From Phalacrocorax aristotelis (lineage: Eukaryota; Chordata; Aves; Suliformes; Phalacrocoracidae), in the NCBI RefSeq assembly GCF_949628215.1, contig NC_134279.1, positions 53,494,266 through 53,558,265 of the forward strand: 64,000 bases of DNA. Direction: 5' to 3'. Numbering within the stretch: the first letter of the stretch is position 1; each line of letters opens with the position of its first letter. Under the pieces are notes generated by a model. That model made no database searches, was not told the origin of the DNA, and worked only from the letters and a program-made list of their open reading frames with translations. Positions 1-42,100 of this stretch are shown here, piece by piece. The position numbers were made by a program, and so were the translations under genes.

Positions 1-2200
1 TTCTCCAGACACCTACCATTTCCAGTGACTCTTGGCGATAGTTTTTACTTGATCTTACTAGAGGATTAGTGCCACAAACTCCATGTAGATAAATAATTTG
101 ATTCACAGGAAAAGCCCTGCATCTGTAGAATAACTGCTCTCCAGAGTAAAGTTATTCTTGTTCTTAAATGTTTACAGGGTCAGGGCCACATTCCAGTATC
201 TGGAGTGTGAAGAAGTTATCTTCTAGTTTGCTCATTGGTATGACAAGTGTCCCTGGTACCATAGGGCTGGCTCTTCATACAGTGAAGCAGCAGTTCCTGC
301 AGCATTATTCTAGTTAACAAGATTACACTGGGAACCAGGTAAAGTACTGAAGGATTGTGTCCCATTTAGGAAGCACAGTATAAAACCGAGATCTCAATGG
401 GATCACTCAGGGAGATAAAACCACTGTGCTTTCAAAATGTGCACTTCTCTGCGATGCCCAACATTCACAACATGCAAGCTCCTTGCTGCCGGCTGCTCAG
501 TTCAATGTGCGCACTGACCAGCCAGGAGGTTTGTGTGTTTGAGGAGTCAGCCCCATCCTTTCCTTCCCTTCCCTTCCTCAGGACACTGCAGGGGAGAGGG
601 AGGCAGGGGACATGGCAAATGCCAAAGGGCCTGGGGGAGGCTAGCATTCATCTATCTTTGCTTCGATATGCTTAGGGCAAACAGTGGCTATTTGTTCCCA
701 TAAAGCTCAGGCACCAATATAATTTTCAGCAATGAAACCAACCTCCCCCTTCCAAACCACTGGCTTAATTGCAACGGCTGTGCATGAAAACAGAGCATAA
801 ATGGAATTGCAGGAGGCTCTAGTTGCACATCATCTGACAACTTCAGAGAAGCCACTTGTTAAAATCAATATTGTGGCATGTTTTCGACAGATTGCACTTT
901 TGGAAGGAGTGCAGAAAGGACTGAAGTGAATTGCCAGTGACTCTACTGTATTCTATGGATCCTATAACACTATCTAAAATTTTGCTCTTTGTAGTCAAAC
1001 CCAACAAAACCAGCATCACCACAAATGAAGTTATCAAAACTGGCTGTAGGTACCCTTGGTTCTCGCTAGGTTTTTATCACTATCACATAAACTCTACGTG
1101 CAGCCTAGTCTCAGCAAGGGTCAGTTGTTCAGTAATCAGTTCCAGAGTTCCCAAAATCACTTAGAAATACCAACAACCCGGCCTATGGTATGACAGAGGT
1201 GGGGGTATTAATGAGGGCTACTAATTTTCTGTCTTAAGCGCTCATGAGAATAGCAAGAACACATTTTATTCGGACAGTGCTGACTTGCTGCCTCTTGAAC
1301 CACATGAGTCCTCTTTGACTCTCCACAGGTTTTATCGGATCTCTGGGAAAAATCAGTATAGAAATTTGGTTTCTCCCATTCCCTCTATCTTTCTGTGAGC
1401 AACAGGGATGTAATTTCAAAGGAAATTACACAGATCCCCCAGTACAGTAAAACAGCTGGAATTGCATAGCATGCAAAATAAAATCACTGATTCATTAACT
1501 CAGTCATTTGTGGATCAGCTCACATGCAGATTTGCAGGGAAAGAGAAAAATGTAGCATGTAGAAGTACATGTATGTATATGCATGCATGGTTACGTACAT
1601 AACTGGATAACTGTGTGTTTCTGTCTACCTGATTATTTACCTGTTTATCTATGTACCTGCCTACGCAGATGTATTTATTTCCCCCAGGGTCTTTATGGGC
1701 ATGTGTATGGATAAAACATTAAAAATCACATGTTTATTTTCCCCAAAGGACTATGTCATGAACTTCTCTTTTGACAGTCACTGGTTAATAATTTTGATTA
1801 AGAGGTACATCACTAGTTGGGGATTAGTTTCTGGAAAAACCCCAAATCTTTGGTGCGAAAGGGAGATGGTTACTCAGCCGGGTAGCACCGCACAGAGAGC
1901 GAGGTGGGGCTGTTGGCGGGTGGCAGGGGTGGCTCTCGCAGGCAGCTGTTGGGTCCCGTTAGACGTGACGTGGCCAGTTAGGCTGGTGGGTACATGCTAC
2001 ATGATTCGGGGACTACCACGTTATGAACTCAGCACCGGTACCTCCAGACACTTCTAAGAGTAAGTAAGTAAGATGAATTCGCCGCCAGGTGGAAGATGGC
2101 TGTGCCTCACTGCATGTGCCCCATAGGGCTGGTCTTTGGGTTTTTTTCTGCTGAGGGGATTTTAAGAGACCCCAAGCACGCACAAGGAAGAGCCAGGCGA
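1..2200. other. KDR upstream flank, no gene seen
   Basis: No open frame here has a recognisable domain or plausible splice structure. A degenerate tetranucleotide-like stretch (ATGT and TACC/TATC units) lies at about 1,560-1,680. Towards the promoter there is an E-box (CAGGTG) at 2086-2091, followed directly by a GGAAG ETS-type core. In other vertebrates the gene upstream of KDR is SRD5A3, but nothing in these 2.2 kb looks like it. Confidence 0.6.
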
Positions 2201-2612
2201 CGCTGGAGCGCGGTGCTGACGGCCGCTCAGCCCGAGGCCCTCCTGCCGCTGGGCAGCGAGGAGACGGAGCTGCGGGGGGCCCGCTCCCAGCCTGAGCATC
2301 CCCGGGGCGGGGCCCGGGGCGGGTCCGCACGCGGTGGGCGGGGCATCGGCGACAAGCCCCGCCCCCGGGCACAAGAGGGGCGGTGCTGCTCGCCGGGGTC
2401 CCGCATCCCCGCCGTGCGGTGCGCCTCGGCTCGGTTCGGCTCGGCTCGGCTCGGCTCGGCTCGGCTCGGCGCGGCTCGGCTCGGCTCGGCTCGGCTCGGC
2501 GCGGCGCGGCGCGGCTCGGCTCGGCTCGGCTCGGCCCGGCCCGGCTGCCGCCCCGACGGCGCCGTCGGGCAGGGGATTCGCTTCGCGCCCCGCAGCGCCC
2601 GGCGGCCGCGGG
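2200..2612 (+). promoter_or_regulatory. KDR CpG-island promoter and 5' UTR
   Basis: The base composition changes abruptly near 2,200 to very GC- and CpG-rich sequence, continuing into intron 1 to about 2,860. At least five GC boxes (Sp1-type) are packed at 2304-2313, 2316-2323, 2336-2343, 2357-2366 (reverse strand) and 2377-2383. No TATA box is seen. This fits the TATA-less, Sp1-driven KDR promoters known in mammals. The exact transcription start cannot be read from sequence. It probably lies between the GC boxes and the ATG, which would put the CGGCT repeat in or beside the 5' UTR. Confidence 0.75.
2424..2546 (+). repeat. CGGCT pentanucleotide repeat in KDR 5' region
   Basis: About 24 consecutive 5-base units, mostly CGGCT, with GCGGC and CCGGC variants breaking the array into shorter pure runs. 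The array ends about 65 bases before the KDR ATG. Because 5 is not a multiple of 3, every frame of either strand cycles through a five-residue repeat. This explains the long open but meaningless frames across it. Such an array is likely to vary in length between individuals. Confidence 0.93.
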
Positions 2613-33059
<30,447 letters not shown>

Positions 33060-34430
33060 GGGGTAGCCGGCGGCTCTGGGTCCCCCCGGCATGTGCCTTC
33101 CTTTTCTGGACTGGTGGTATTCAGGTTTGATGTATAGACAGACAGCATCCCCGGGACTAAGAAAAAAACGTTTATTTTTCCTGAAGAGGATGCAGAAGCA
33201 TCTGGCAGAAAAACTGCGCCATGCCAGGCTGCGGGGCGCTTTCCTCAAGAGGCACTGGCGGCTGAGGGTGCAAAGCCCCGGCGGCTGCGGTGTGTGGGTG
33301 CTGTGCCGACCCAATGGCAGGGGCCGTGTGGTGGCCTTTGGGACCCCGGTGACATGCCGAGCATCTGCCTGATGCAGGCAGCAGCACGGCGTTCAACTTA
33401 ACTGTTTCTAGTTGTACGAAGTAACGGCACAGCCCTCTTCTTTTCTTTTTTTTTTGTTTTTTTTTTTGTTTTTCCCCTTGCGGCTGGACTCCAGGAAGGA
33501 AACAGCACAGCACTGGCTTCTTGTTTCTCAGAGTTATCCCTTGCTTGTACCTCCACAAACAAAACAAGGAACCTCCAGCTCAAGGCTCTGGCACTCACCA
33601 ACAGCCTGAGACTAAACATAGGCTGGGCTAAATATAGGTGGGGGCGATGGTCTCTGTCCTTGGCAGAGAAAAAAGGTTGCTGTACCAGACCTCATGAGCC
33701 ACATTTCCTTGGAAGACTTGCCTGGTGAGGTTGGTTAGCAGGGAGGAGGCAGAGCACCGAACCAAGTGATGGGACACGGGTACTGGGGGCATGCATCCCC
33801 TCTGGGGGTGGCCGCAGGGTGGCTCTGCCCCCTGTCCTCCCTGGCACCCTTGGCCCATGCCAGGCACCTACCTGCTTCTGAGCTAGCCTGAGATGGCTGC
33901 AGAAAATGCCCCCCGCTTTGAATCACCACTGTGGCAGCCTCTGCAACAGGTAGAAAGGGCAATGTAATCTATCTTAGGACTGTAGAAAGGCCTGTGGTCC
34001 TGATGGAGTGCTGTAAAGATACCCTACCTTCTCATCTCATCCCCCCTCCCTCAGATGTAGGTCTGACTCCTTCACTTTGCAAACTCCAAGTCTGTTTGCA
34101 CCAGCAGAGATCTTGGTTTATGTAGTCTTGGGAATCCGTGACTGGTTTCATGGCAGCTCTGATCTCCTCTGAATGGTGAGATTGTGACTAATTGTTGGAC
34201 AACTTCTTACCTGTGCCCTTGTAGTCCCAGAGCTCTGTTGATAGACACAATGCAGGCTACAAGATTTTCAAATGTAAAGCTATTTCTACTGAGTCCTTTT
34301 TTGTATTTTTATAATTTTTTGTTGTTGTTTGTACTTACTATAATGTCAAATGCTGGGAACCATGAATATAAGGCATATACAGTATTTATAGCCACTTTAT
34401 GTAGAAATAAATGTAATATATTAAAATATA
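33060..34430 (+). other. KDR 3' UTR
   Basis: Follows the stop codon without a new open reading frame of note. An interrupted T run lies at about 33,430-33,477. The last 150 bases are strongly AU-rich, with AATAAA at 34406-34411. The end is therefore placed near 34,430, but a second signal at 34536 would extend it to about 34,560. Confidence 0.7.
34406..34411 (+). terminator. KDR poly(A) signal AATAAA
   Basis: A canonical AATAAA in AU-rich sequence about 1.35 kb after the stop, with TGTACTGTTC and TTTTGTAG-type GU-rich sequence downstream. This is the best candidate for the main cleavage site (about 34,425-34,435). Confidence 0.6.
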
Positions 34431-34535
34431 AATATATATATTATATAATGGATATTGTACTGTTCACATTTTGTAGCAGGGTTCTGTAGCATTACAAGGG
34501 TCACAATGTTTTTAATAGCTAAAACTTTTCACTTT

Positions 34536-34541
34536 ATTAAA
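34536..34541 (+). terminator. alternative KDR poly(A) signal ATTAAA
   Basis: The common variant ATTAAA, followed within 30 bases by the G/U-rich GAGGTGGGGGC and later TCTGTTTGCTTTT. It would lengthen the 3' UTR by about 130 bases. Confidence 0.4.
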
Positions 34542-36105
34542 AGTGGCTGGAAATTTAGAGGTGGGGGCTATAAGTAGATCTGTTTGCTTTTCTTGCATGT
34601 ATTTTCTTATATCCCATCTATTGACAGGGATGTTTAACAAGTGCTACTTGAATTTCAAGTGCCAGTTGAATGAAATGAATGAAAGTGCCAAAATGAATCT
34701 AGTTATTTATACTATTGTACAGGTCTATGAACATTTCTGTGGGTACCTACAGTAAAGAAACTTCAGTGATTTTTAGTCGTTGGCAGTAAGTGACTATAGA
34801 GAAATGGTCAGAGGAATAGACTGCTTGTACAGACTGAATCTGCTCTGAAAGAGTTTATTATGTTCAGTTAGGGAATGGCTGATCTAATTGTATTGTGGCT
34901 TTTGCCTGGGGAGTAGCAGTTTCTTAAAGCTTTATTCATCTTTTCCCACTTGTGTTTCTTCAGTCTCGCTTGTTATAGCTGAAATACTGTCCCTGCTCTT
35001 ATGTAACAACGTCTTCCTTTGTTTTAAATCTGTACTGAAAGCTCCCACCTTCTCACTGAGTCGCCCACTTTTTAACCTCTTCTGCACTGTGTACACCTTC
35101 ATTCTCAGTGCAATGCTGGCCACCATTGGGGTATCAGGACTCAAAGAACAATAACAGGTGATACTAAAAATTGTGCAAGGGAAGTTAAACCACAAACTGC
35201 AGACTTTAATTCATCTTCTCTTTTATTGCTGTTTGAAATAAGACCTTCGTAGGCTACTGCATAGTGAGAGTACTTGCTAGGAAGTGGGAGATGTCACTGC
35301 TAAACTCTTCTCAGGCTGGTGACTAATATCTTCTACATACTACATGCGTGTCCCAAAGAAGGCTGTGGGATGCCAACCTTCAAAAGTTTTTCTCCATTTC
35401 TCTCCCTGAATGTAAAGCATTTTACAGCCAGGAAAGCAGGAGCTGGGGGATCACATACAAGAATGAGGGGCTTTGTAGATCTGCTGTAAGGGCTTCTAGG
35501 AAGGACTTGTATTTTCATGTACTTATTTGACATTTATCTTGCATCCCAGGCAACAGTCTAGCCAGTAGAGTACGCTCGACAGACAATACTACATACTTTA
35601 ACACCCTCCCTCCCCAGTATTCTTCAATATCTTAAATGAAAGTGTTCTTCTATGTATTATTATACAATGGGCATAAAATACCGACACTGGCAGAATCTTG
35701 ATGGGTACCCAGCTGAGCCACATGTTGGAGAGCCTTGGCACAGAGGTGGACATGGAGGTCTGTCATTGATGTCCATCTGCCCTAGATCTGCAGCTCCCCA
35801 AAGTTTGGGATGTTCAATTTAGACATCTAAATTTTGTAGGTTTTTTCCCTTTCCAGTTGGTGTAACACACGATATGTGCCACATACATACAGTCAAATGC
35901 TTCCCTGTGTGTTTGTAGTACCTCTAAAACAGTCGTCCACCATAATGCAGACTAATGAAGCTGCCATTTCAGCTAATGAGTTTGCATCTATAATCTTTGT
36001 CAGCCAATGAAACTCTCTTGTGGGTCCAAATCATTTTAAAGATCCTTGGAAAATGTGGGAACTAGCACCCATCTGCTTTAGGGAAGGAAATTAACTTCTT
36101 TAAAA

Positions 36106-36123
36106 CAACAACAACAACAACAA
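36106..36123 (+). repeat. (CAA)6 microsatellite
   Basis: Six perfect CAA units followed by an A-rich stretch with CCCAAAC. Short and probably of no function. Confidence 0.85.
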
Positions 36124-39100
36124 AAAACACCCAAACAAAGCCATATATTCAGTTTCAGGAGCAAGTAAAGATTCTATAAATGCTTCATATATTTGGCATC
36201 CAGTAACACAATTCGTTTCTTAGACCGTGGCCATTACATCCTTTAAAACACCTGGACTTCTTGTGGTATTCTGAATACAGCATATTCAGCTTAACCCCAG
36301 GCAGGCCACATCTGTCTTGGTAGATGCTCTGAATTCCAAAAAAGATATTTTCAATGAAACGACAGACATATAGTGTACAGATTTGCAAACGCCCTGCCAA
36401 CCAGTCCTGGCTTTATCTCCATTCCGCAGCCATGCAGCAAAGTGTCAGCATTTGGATCAGCATCCTTATCCGTGAAATGCATGGGAGATTCCAGCTGGGA
36501 TCTGAGCCCAATGAGCTGCAAACAGAAGGGGCACTCTTGAGATTAGGGATGCAAGTGTGTCACTGTGAGCAGCTGGGTAGGAGTTGGGAGCAGCAGTGAT
36601 GGGGCTGACTCCTCGTGTTCAGAGGAACTGCAGAATGAACTATAATTGCTGGTGGTTTGGACATGGGGAATCATGCAGAGTCATGCCTGAAATGGGCAGT
36701 TTTGGGGCTTGAAGGTGGCTTGTGTTAGCTCTCATCAATGTAAACACAGCCTGTCTGAAGAATGCAGGGGCATTCAAGCATGGTAGCTAGGTCCTTCTCC
36801 CTGCAAAAGATACTGTAAAACATATCGCATTCTTCGCATGGAAATATCTTGGCAAATCCTGTCCTTGCCTAAGCTTTTCTTATTAATGCATGTCTAGTCA
36901 CAAGCAACTGTACTTCACACAAGCATAAAAAGTGTTATGATGATCCCCCATGTCTTCTGATGTGATCGTCCCCAAGCACCATGCCTGGGGACTTTTGGGA
37001 TGGAGTTCTAAAAGCAGCATGTGACTAAAAAAGACTAAATCACAGAGCTGTTGAAATTGGGGACAAAAATTTCCTGCTAATTGCATCTCTTTCTGATGGT
37101 TCTAAGACTGGAAAAAATAGTTGGGTAGCATGGAGAGCTGCCAGCTATAAAGCTGGAATTTGCTATTTTTATGTGAAACATTCCCGAACTGTGAATCATC
37201 GAGGTTTCCCCTCATCGCTGATACTTGAGTACACACCCTGTGTTACCTCGCAGTATGGGACCTCACAAAGCAACAGCAAGGGCAAGGAAAACAAAGTTAA
37301 CGTTTGTTCTTCCTAATTGACAAATTTATTAGGGACAGAAGTTAACCAACAAAGACCTTTTCTTTGGACTCCAGCCCTGGATTTTCATTCTGTCTGGCTG
37401 ACCATTGCATTCTGTGTGATAATATATGTCCTCAGCTCCTCAACCCCTGACATTCAGGCTGATTAAGACCCAGAAGGTCATTGGGAAACATAGCAGGAGC
37501 TCGTAACATATGGTGCTGATAAACATCTTGGCATCAGAGATAAAGAACTGGTCAATGTAATCTTAGGAAGCTCAGGTTTTGTTGCCATAAAACTATACAA
37601 TGTAAAGCCTAATCCCTACACAGATTTAATTAGCTGTTAAACGTATCAGGTTCATGATGAAGGGTGTTCTGGTTACCTAGATGTTATTCACTGACTGCCA
37701 CCAGTTGGTTCAAATGTGAAGTATCTCTGCCTTGCAGCTTGTTAGGATGACAATTTATGGTGAATGATGGCTGCTCTGTAAATTTAGGGGGCAGGAAATA
37801 AATTCAATCTCCAGGTACAGCTCTAGCATCAGACAGACTCTGGTGCCAGGAAAGGTTGCAGTGCAATGCGGTTTCTTGAGTCTTGGTCAAAAAAGGCTTT
37901 CGTAAAAGGTAGAATATATGAACTGAGGTTTAATTCTGTTTTCCAGGGGGAGCTGAAGGTGTTCAGCAACCCACAGAGCTCTTGCCCTGGGCTTTGTGCT
38001 GCGCTCTCTTTCGGTATAATCATGCTAAGTGGCATGATCGCTCTAGCAATGTTTCACAAAAGCGAGTGCTAATATAGCTACTTCAGAAGCATGATTGCAT
38101 CACGTTGTAGATAGACATAAGATATTTTTCATCCTGCTGCGCTAAACAGCAGTACCAGCGAGGGTTCAGCAGCCTGGGCTTCTGCTTAGGACAATGTCAC
38201 CCATCAATAGTGGGGTGCACAGCAAAGCCCGTGCTGCTGGCACCAAGCTCACTAGCAGAAAGCCAGCCTCAAGGTACACCTCTGTACATGCCACAGTCAC
38301 GCCTCTAACTGCAGTGCATCCACATCTAGGAATGACTGCAGGGATGCAAGTCACATTTAGTTACTGGAGTTTCTTGCACTTCTGGGTGGACTGCACTGCA
38401 CTAACCCATCATTATACCTGTGTCATGCACTGTGATGGAAAAGGTTATCTGTGATGCTTCATTTCTTTGGTTTCAGATGCCATTCCCACAATCTCTTCCC
38501 AGACTCAGCTGAGGTTGGCGATTGCAGTTTGTTTTCCACCATTCATTCCTGGTGTACCAGGCCCCAGCTCTGTGGACCCTGTTTAACCTCGCAGCTGATG
38601 GGAAGCAGTGGGGAGCAGTGGCCTTGGGTTTGGGACTGACACTTGGCATAGAGCAGGGGAGAGGAGCAAAAGGCTGAAAGAAAGTTTTAATAATTTTGTA
38701 TGATGTCCTTTTCAAATACGCATAAGTCCTCATATGGGAGAGTTGTACTTTAGCACTGGGAACCCAGGAAGAGCAAAGGGGTTTTGCTCACTAGAGACCA
38801 TCAGGTTGCACCATAGGACTGGAAGACTAGTGTTGCTTACTGCTAGTTGTCTGGAGGCTGCTTTGCAATGCAGGGGCATATTTCATGCCCCTTTATGGCT
38901 AATATTTTCTAGGGCTTCACTTGCAGGCTTGCACAGTGCACTGGTTATTACTCTGTTCACCATGTTCAGGCTAGGTTTTAAGAGCTGATCAGGTGGGCAA
39001 GGAATTTGAACCAGCAATGGGCCTTTATGTTTAATATCCATTAATGGATTTTCCACTTGCTTTTTGAACCCATGTAAAACCCTTAGCACCTGTGACATCC

Positions 39101-42100
39101 TGCAGCAAGGACTTCTGCATGCAGATTTTCATTCGATGGCCCCAGCTATTTTCCAGTACACTGACCAAGTATTCCCTACTCATTTGCTCCATGCTATTTA
39201 GGATTTTATGGACAGCTATCCCCTCAGTCACTCCCTTTTGAGCCAGGATATTCCTAGCCCATAGTAAAATCTGTTTGCGTCTCCCCAAACCTGTAAATAG
39301 GGCCCCTTGGTGAGAAGGTGACAACTGCTTGGCACAATTCCTAAGCAGGTCTCCATAAGATACCCAGCTTCTGCTGGGAGGAAGGAGGGTGTGGGGCAGC
39401 CAGCAGAGGACGGCATTATGTCAACCGATTCGTGTGATGGATGTACCACAGCATCGGCAAACATCGGTCAATGTCAAGATCCGACTTTGCTGGCATCTTC
39501 TCAGTGTTGCTATTTTTGGTTGGTGAAATGTTTCCAAGGGTTGGGCTGGACTGGTCTGTGTGTGCAGCGTCGCCCCATTCCCAGGCTGTTTGTGCTGGCT
39601 CCTGCCTGGCTGCGGGGAGGGATAAGGTGCAGAAATCAGAGGCTGTATGGCTCAAATGCGGTACAAACAGGGGCACCATTTACCACCACAAACTAGCAGA
39701 ACAGAGTGAAAGCATGGCCTATCTTATCAGTTACTTACTGACTTAAGACTCGGGGGTATAAAAACTCTCTTTAAACTCTGGGTAATATCCATAAACGGAG
39801 ACCTTAGGAGATAACTTCACAAGTGGAACTTTTTTGGGTGCACTTATGTGTACTTTTAAATTACAATCACAAAGGCATCTTTGTATTGTCTGATAAACTT
39901 CTTAAACTGGCAACAACTATTTAACATTACAGTTTAGTTAAGTACTGAAACAGCAGGGAGTGTGCAACTAAAGCGATACAATTATTAACGTATGGTTTGG
40001 TAATGCTATCAAAACAATGGCTTTAGGCATTTCAAGCCTGTTCTCAGGCTAATGTCGCCAATTTTTCAGGAGGATTATTAAGTTTTATTAGCAATTTGCA
40101 TCTCAGTCTAATTATATGGATATTAGAGAAATCAGTATCATATGATGTAGAACCCCTTAATGGCTCTACAGTTTGTTGAGTCTGTTATGGGACCAGCTTG
40201 GAAGTCAATTTAAGGAGGAATCTTTATAATTCTGCTGGAACTGGGCTTTGCATGATGAAATAGATGCCTTAGACATTGAAGAGAGGATTACAAAATCTGT
40301 CCTTGGTCTTGGATCTTTGCGTTCAAGTGACAGTTTTACATGTAGACTACATAAAATCATTGCTGTATGTTTAAATATCTTCTGCCCATTCTGACTCTTA
40401 AACTTCATTAAAATTCCTGACCACTACATAGCTTTCAAGCAAATTGATATATTCATACAAATATGTTTATTCAGATCACCAAGCCATAAACACATTTGTC
40501 ACCCATTGCAAAAATTCACTGATCTAAAGTGATCTAAGGTGGAGAACTGTCTGCCACAGAAGTGTCTGTGACAGATTTATCAGCTGAATTGTTGGAGTGC
40601 TTTTTATTTTTCATTATATGTAATTTTTTCTTTTTCGAGGGCTTTTTCTTAGGTCTGGGCATATGACAGTTAATCAGATCTTGAATATCATGACTTTCTT
40701 TTGTGTAAAAAACCCAAGATGCGTCTAAGACAGCTTTTGTTTCATGAGCTATACTTACAGTACATACGCTTTCAGTATAGCTCAGCCCAGTGTTTCCCCG
40801 GCACTTTCTCTGACATAAGGTGGTAACTTGAAGAAACTACCCTACCTTTCCTCAGGACCCTCAGGCTTAACCCTTACCCCCTGCTACATGATTTTTTGTG
40901 CCAGCAAAGCAACTGCCTGACCACAGAGTTAATCCAGTGAAAGACAGAGCTGACTGAAAACAAATTGGGTTTTTTTTGTTGTTGTTTGGTTGATTGGTTT
41001 TCTCATGTTACTTTGAACTCAAATAAGTCCCAGGATGCAGTTTGCTAAGCACTGCAGCTACAAAGGGACCTGGTGGCTGCAGGAGGGAAAGCAGTGGGTG
41101 CTGGCCATGGTGGAGAGGCACAGCATCTTTCCATCGTCAGACTAACACTGCTTGTGAAAGTAAAGCTGTTGTGGCCTTTTCCAGAGGCATCACGGTGTGT
41201 CTGTGCAGCTGTAAGCAGATACCAGCACAGCATCAAAGGGGGAGAGCGGCCCTTGGCTCCATCTGGAGTATCTTTCAAAATGGCAAGAAAGGCATCTTTC
41301 CCTGTCCACTATAAACTGGTTTAGCCTCTTCGCGAGCTGAAAGGATTTCAAGTAAACTTGGAGATATTCCTGCAGTTACTTGAAGTCCTCAGCAAAACAG
41401 TTCTCTGCCTTTCTTTTATTTGTGTTACAGAGAAGAAGGATGGTAATACTTCACTAGCTCCTCACGTAAGTTGTATATATCTCACAGAAGGGGGAGAATT
41501 GTAGGGAAAAGCTGTTTTCTGTCTTCCTCAGCACAAGAACTAGTATGCATCAGCTGAGAGTAACAGGGGACAAGTTCAAAACGAACACAAAAGAATACAC
41601 TTTTCATCTGTGCTTTGTGAACCTGTGAAACTCTTCCACAGGTTGCTGATATTTACATCAGTTCAGAAAACTGTGGAGCAAATTAATGGAAGAAGAAAGC
41701 ATTCAGAGGTACTAATATAAAGGTGCCATCACAAGCTCGAGAAATCTCCAAGCTGCAAATAGTGAGAAATGGAAATAGGATTTGGGAGAAATTTTCTGTG
41801 CGCTTATCCTGCTCTTTTCCTTAGGTTTCCACTATTGACTGCTAAAGCGCCTAGAAGGGTGTTTTGACATACTGTGGTAAGACCCATTAGGTTTTTGTAC
41901 GTTAACTTGTAAGCTCTTACAGTTAACTAAAACATTGGCTTGACACAGTAATGCTCTGCAAGAGTTACAGTTTCCAGGCTGCACATAAAAGATCGTAAGT
42001 GTGAAACTGCTCTGCACTGAGCACCGTGGAGGTTGGTAAAGGGAATTCTGCTCAAATTGCTCTAAGTGGTCCCAAGCCCTTGGAAAATTCATGTCTCCAA

